Origin: Amorphochlora amoebiformis
Lineage: Eukaryota > Cercozoa > Chlorarachniophyceae
DNA length: 64,000 nt
Reading direction: 5' to 3'
NCBI GenBank assembly: GCA_054601695.1
Contig: BAAHQB010000084.1
Location: 620,001-684,000, forward strand
The notes beneath the pieces were generated by a model, which saw nothing but the letters and a program-made list of their open reading frames with translations, searched no databases and was not told the origin of the DNA. A program made the position numbers and the translations under genes. This document shows positions 1-64,000 of the stretch, in pieces. Within the stretch, counting starts at the first letter, position 1. The number at the start of each line of letters is the position of its first letter.

Positions 1-12
1 TATCCGGTTTAG

Positions 13-38899
<38,887 letters not shown>

Positions 38900-40280
38900 G
38901 CTTTGAACTTCTTGGACGCCTAGATTGCTTGAACAGTTAATTGTAATCAAATGTTAAACGTATCATCTTAATCGTGGATCACTGGCAGTGTAATTGTACT
39001 AAAAGGTATAACAGGAGTAACCAATAGACTCTACATAGTACTCAAAGTAGTGTGGGGTGAACATAACTACTGGCAGCAGTAGTAGTAGATGATCATAATA
39101 TAGGTAATTTCACGGATACTAACTAGACTACACTAGCCGGGTGATCATGATGCGCATGAAGTTATTACCTAGATTACTATACTATGATCTAGATGATACA
39201 TGATGCCTCCACGGCTAGTTCTAGTAACTCTAGAACTAGAGTAAGCAATTCTCCCATATCGATTCATCGCACGCGTGATATGATGATCGATAAACTTTTA
39301 TTAGGATATCCTAGATATCTTCGCAATTCGTCACATATACACATACTAGACATAGTGTATTGTATAGCTAGTTTAACAATTGCATGCTGAGCTCCACTGA
39401 ACATGTCGTTTCGGCTTCAGTTTACTAAATGGTCGATGGGAAAATTAATGCCGATTTATCATACTGCTGCTCTTTAAACAATATGAAATTAACGCGTATA
39501 ATTATCGTTTACAGAATGATAATCATGCGTACGTATTTCGATCAGTACAGCACTGTCACACCGTCACAGTTACTATACGTACATTCTACATAGTAGAGGT
39601 GCTATATCATGCTCAGCTATTAACTAGACGTATACGTACTGATGTACGTATACATAAAGTGTTTGAGTACCTACACTACACATCTAGCAGCATACGTACC
39701 ATGATATGTACGTATACGTACAACTTTGGCCTGCACAAGGAATATATACGTATTTGCTTTTACACTAAATGTAGATCTAAGATACGTACGCACGTATACC
39801 CATTAATATTTAATATTCACAAGTATGAAAGATACGTACGTACGTATACCTATTAAATATTTAATATTACCTAGATTACCACAAGTATGAAACTATCTGC
39901 GATAAAAATTATAAAAATTATCTAAAATTATCTTTTAGCTAGATTAGAGCATTCACGATATTCAGACCTAACCCTAACCCTAACCCTTACCCTAACCCTA
40001 ACCATTTGTGGATATATAATTTTAATTATATCACGAATTCATTATATTTGTACTAGGACAAATTCACTCCTAGCACTCAGTCTAGTTATTGGCCAAACGA
40101 TATGAAAACACTATGTGCATATAATCTATAGAATGTGTATACAGTGTATACCTCTATTATCTGAGATTATATTTAAGGCAGTGCATACCAAGATAGATCA
40201 CAACATTAATGATTTCAAATTCTTCAAGGTTGTGGGATATACGTGTACACCTTATCATGTACAGTGGAGAAACTTCTAAC
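38900..40280. other. Intergenic region between convergent genes
   Basis: No coding exon is recognised here. The stretch separates the 3' end of the CFAP47-like gene (plus) from the 3' end of the mosaic gene (minus). It lacks TA tracts but is dense in short palindromes (CTAGAT/ATCTAG, GTACGTAC, ACGTATAC, GATC). It holds two nearly identical segments, 39780-39830 and 39831-39895, that share AGATACGTACG, a GTATACC and TTAATATT core, and CACAAGTATGAAA. A telomere-type array lies at 39967-40003. Confidence 0.6.
39967..40003. repeat. Interstitial telomere-type repeat (CCCTAA)n
   Basis: Six tandem CCCTAA-type hexamers, one of them a CCCTTA variant, on the plus strand. This is the TTAGGG-type telomere motif. 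A shorter relative (CCCTATCCCTAACCCTAACCCC) lies in an intron near 17617. The position between convergent genes suggests an internal array rather than a chromosome end. Confidence 0.85.
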
Positions 40281-60352
<20,072 letters not shown>

Positions 60353-60512
60353 GCTGTCCCTTCCCATAAGCTGAAGGGTCTTTTTGCCTTGGTATCTCAT
60401 AGGATAGTTAGGTAGAATCGCCAAGATCTATCCACAAGCCTAAGGTTTGCGTAGATTTACCCAAATAATAATTATGAAACCGCCATAATCTCGGTTTCGT
60501 TGGGGAAAATGC

Positions 60513-60535
60513 TATTTATAAAGTTTTCTATTGGA
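60513..60535 (-). promoter_or_regulatory. Candidate TATA and CCAAT elements for the mosaic gene
   Basis: On the minus strand the sequence reads CCAAT (about 60530-60534), then CTTTATAAATAGC (TATAAATA at 60513-60520), about 160 nt upstream of the chosen start at 60352. Both match general eukaryotic promoter consensus, but they are short motifs in AT-rich DNA and no transcript start is known. Confidence 0.3.
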
Positions 60536-61102
60536 TGATTCTCTTTTTTAAGGCGATTTTTCACATTCGATCCGAGCATGACGTTGAATAGATGTCACGC
60601 CGCCTCACGCGGCGTCACGCCAACTTGCGCCACGTGTCGATTGGGCGCGCCAATGATAGACATCATCTAGATTATCCGGTGGACATGCTATATTAATGTA
60701 TCTTCATGTTGAGACTCGTGTGAACACTGGATGTAACAACATATTTGATAATATCAATCCCCATTGGATATGTATGCACTACAATTGCAATACTTAATAT
60801 GGTGATATCATTGGTAATCATCTGGCTGACATGTGATAATCAACTATACGATGTATGTCATTTTTTTTTTATGTAGAAAATTGATACCATTTTCATGTGA
60901 ATGACAAGTACATGTATTTTTCGTCGCCAACCCTAAACATATGTTATAGATGTAGACTTAAAGCTTTATATAATCTAGATAATACACGTGATCATGGATT
61001 GTTGCCGTGACTGAAGTGAATTGAATGGTTATAATTAATACAAAGCGAAGCCTGGCATGAAGACCTAGATAGATGATCATGCCCGCAGGCCCTCACCCTA
61101 AC

Positions 61103-61362
61103 TTCTAGATGTTCTAGATGTTCTAGCTAGATGTTCTAGATGTTCTAGATGTTCTTCTAGTCTAGCTAGATGTTCTAGATGTTCTAGATGTTTTAGATAT
61201 TCTAGAATCTAGATGTTCTGGATGTTCTAGATGTTCTAGATGTTCCAGATGTTCTAGATATTCTAGAATCTAGATGTTCTAGATGTTCTAGATGTTCTAG
61301 ATGTTCTAGATGTTCTAGATGTTCTAGATGTTCTAGATGTTCTGATGTTCCAGATGTTCTTG
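61103..61362. repeat. 9-bp GATGTTCTA minisatellite
   Basis: More than 20 tandem units of GATGTTCTA with occasional variants (CTAGCTAGAT, GATATTCTA, GATGTTCCA), in the intergenic region upstream of the mosaic gene. Confidence 0.95.
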
Positions 61363-61482
61363 ATTATAAACGACTCCTCTCACGACACGACTCACGACCG
61401 CATTTTTTCAAAGCCAAGATCAACCTGAGGAAAAACAACGAAAGATTTTACTACGAGTTGGTTGGTTGGAGAGGGTGAGTGG

Positions 61483-61559
61483 TTAGTTAGCGTAGGCAAA
61501 CCAGAAACTCATCGCGATGGTCATAAATCTGCCTCCAATGGGTGCCAGGACGATATAAT
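61483..61559 (-). CDS. Putative terminal exon of a minus-strand membrane protein gene
   Basis: After an acceptor ACAACAG at 61560 the frame reads [20 protein letters not shown] and ends AYAN, then TAA at 61483-61485. The hydrophobic, family-like composition and clean acceptor suggest a real last exon. It may belong to the gene with exons at 63414-63968, but the phase (1 in) does not match that gene's last visible exon (0 out), so an exon is missing or the link is wrong. Confidence 0.45.
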
Positions 61560-63413
<1,854 letters not shown>

Positions 63414-63968
63414 CCTGAGGGCACTTCTGGGAGAATTTTGACCGTAGTTCCAACCTTGTATATCACAGCTTCACACATTCACACACAAAATAAGCACAAT
63501 ATGTATTTAGCTTGTATATCACAGCTTCACACATTCACACACAAAATAAGCACAATATGTATTTAGCTTAGAGACCAATCATGAGGCCGGGGTTACGGGG
63601 TGGGTGACCTGCCACACAGAGAATATCAATTAAGGCATCCACAGCCTTGAGCAGGAACTTGTCATCGTCCGGTACCTGACGGCACACATCGGAAATGTTG
63701 CAGCATTACCTCATGTTGCCCGCACTGGTGGAACACATCACTACCCCCCCCACCGTGTCCCCACCGTGTCCACTGACCTCATCTGGGTCGATCGTCAGTC
63801 CTTGTGGAGATTCCTAAGAACAAATAAAGTGGGGGGACGGCAGGGGCCTGAGTTGGCGAAGGTGTTACCTCCTTCCCTTCCGCATTGGCCAACGCCCTCG
63901 ATGTCCTTGGGGGTGTGTTGGCTCTGCTGCCTCTTTTTGTTTGAAATGCTCCGTTTGTCGCTGTAAAT
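63414..63968 (-). CDS. Unidentified multi-exon gene, cut by right window edge
   Basis: Exons in transcript order: 63869-63968 (TPPRTSRALANAEGKE), 63778-63813 (ESPQGLTIDPDE), 63710-63724 (CGQHE, 15 nt), 63609-63675 (VPDDDKFLLKAVDALIDILC), 63414-63454 (WNYGQNSPRSALR). All four junctions are GT-AG and in phase. The product shows a polar linker followed by an amphipathic helix; I do not recognise the family. The intron before the last listed exon contains a 56-bp tandem duplication at its 3' end. Confidence 0.5.
63455..63566. repeat. 56-bp tandem duplication at a 3' splice site
   Basis: CTTGTATATCACAGCTTCAC and the next 36 bases occur twice (63455-63510 and 63511-63566). In minus sense the repeat ends GATATACAAG, the acceptor of exon 63414-63454, so a second identical acceptor lies 56 bp upstream. 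Confidence 0.95.
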
Positions 63969-64000
63969 CTAAGGGTATGTGATTTTGCCCGCCCTATTGC

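Larger units (their letters stand above)
60353..61482. other. Intergenic region upstream of the mosaic gene
   Basis: It separates two minus-strand genes: the mosaic gene start at 60352 and the putative terminal exon of the next gene at 61483. It contains the TATA/CCAAT candidates, a GC-rich inverted repeat around 60598-60625 (ACGCCGCCTCACGCGGCGT), CTAG-rich single-copy sequence, and a 9-bp minisatellite at 61103-61362. No coding exon is recognised. Confidence 0.6.

Overview
This window is nuclear DNA of a ciliated eukaryote, most likely a protist. The evidence is very small exons with GT-AG introns, a cilium/flagellum structural gene, a large mosaic surface protein ending in a multi-pass membrane domain, and interstitial CCCTAA (TTAGGG-type) repeats. 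The most striking property is the introns: they are packed with (TA)n and TA-rich compound microsatellites, often tens to hundreds of bases long. These tracts make up a large part of the window (by eye, around half) and account for almost all of the long tyrosine/isoleucine-rich open frames, which are not genes. The lineage cannot be fixed from the sequence alone.

Layout. (1) Positions 13-38899, plus strand: one gene entered at its 5' side by the window edge. It is split into about 78 recognisable exons, mostly 30-90 nt. Joined in phase, they give a protein of repeated ASH/MSP-like beta-sandwich domains with a calponin-homology (CH) domain in the middle, the architecture of CFAP47, a ciliary central-apparatus protein. 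It ends in a clean stop at 38897-38899. (2) Positions 38900-40280: intergenic DNA between two convergent genes, with a short telomere-type array and palindrome-rich sequence. (3) Positions 40281-60352, minus strand: one very large mosaic gene of at least 22 exons. The recognised exons sum to 9261 nt including the stop (3086 codons). In order it encodes a signal peptide, a trypsin-like domain whose catalytic serine is replaced by aspartate, a CARDB-like domain, a CUB domain, Pro/Thr-rich linkers, a long Pmp-like beta-helix, GCC2/GCC3 cysteine-rich repeats, and a multi-pass membrane C-terminus. (4) Positions 60353-61482: intergenic, with promoter-like elements of the mosaic gene and a 9-bp minisatellite. 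(5) Positions 61483-63968, minus strand: the 3' part of another multi-exon gene that runs off the right edge.

The exon models were built by hand from splice consensus, reading-frame phase and protein-family resemblance. Phase agrees across nearly all junctions of the two large genes. The unresolved places are named in the entries: about 12.6-17.3 kb, about 21.2-22.4 kb and 29.0-30.2 kb in the first gene, and 43.4-46.8 kb in the second.

The two large genes have no evident functional link: one encodes a ciliary protein, the other a probable secreted/membrane mosaic protein. What they share is intron architecture, TA tracts, small tandem duplications anchored on splice sites, and a dispersed repeat present once in each gene in opposite orientation.
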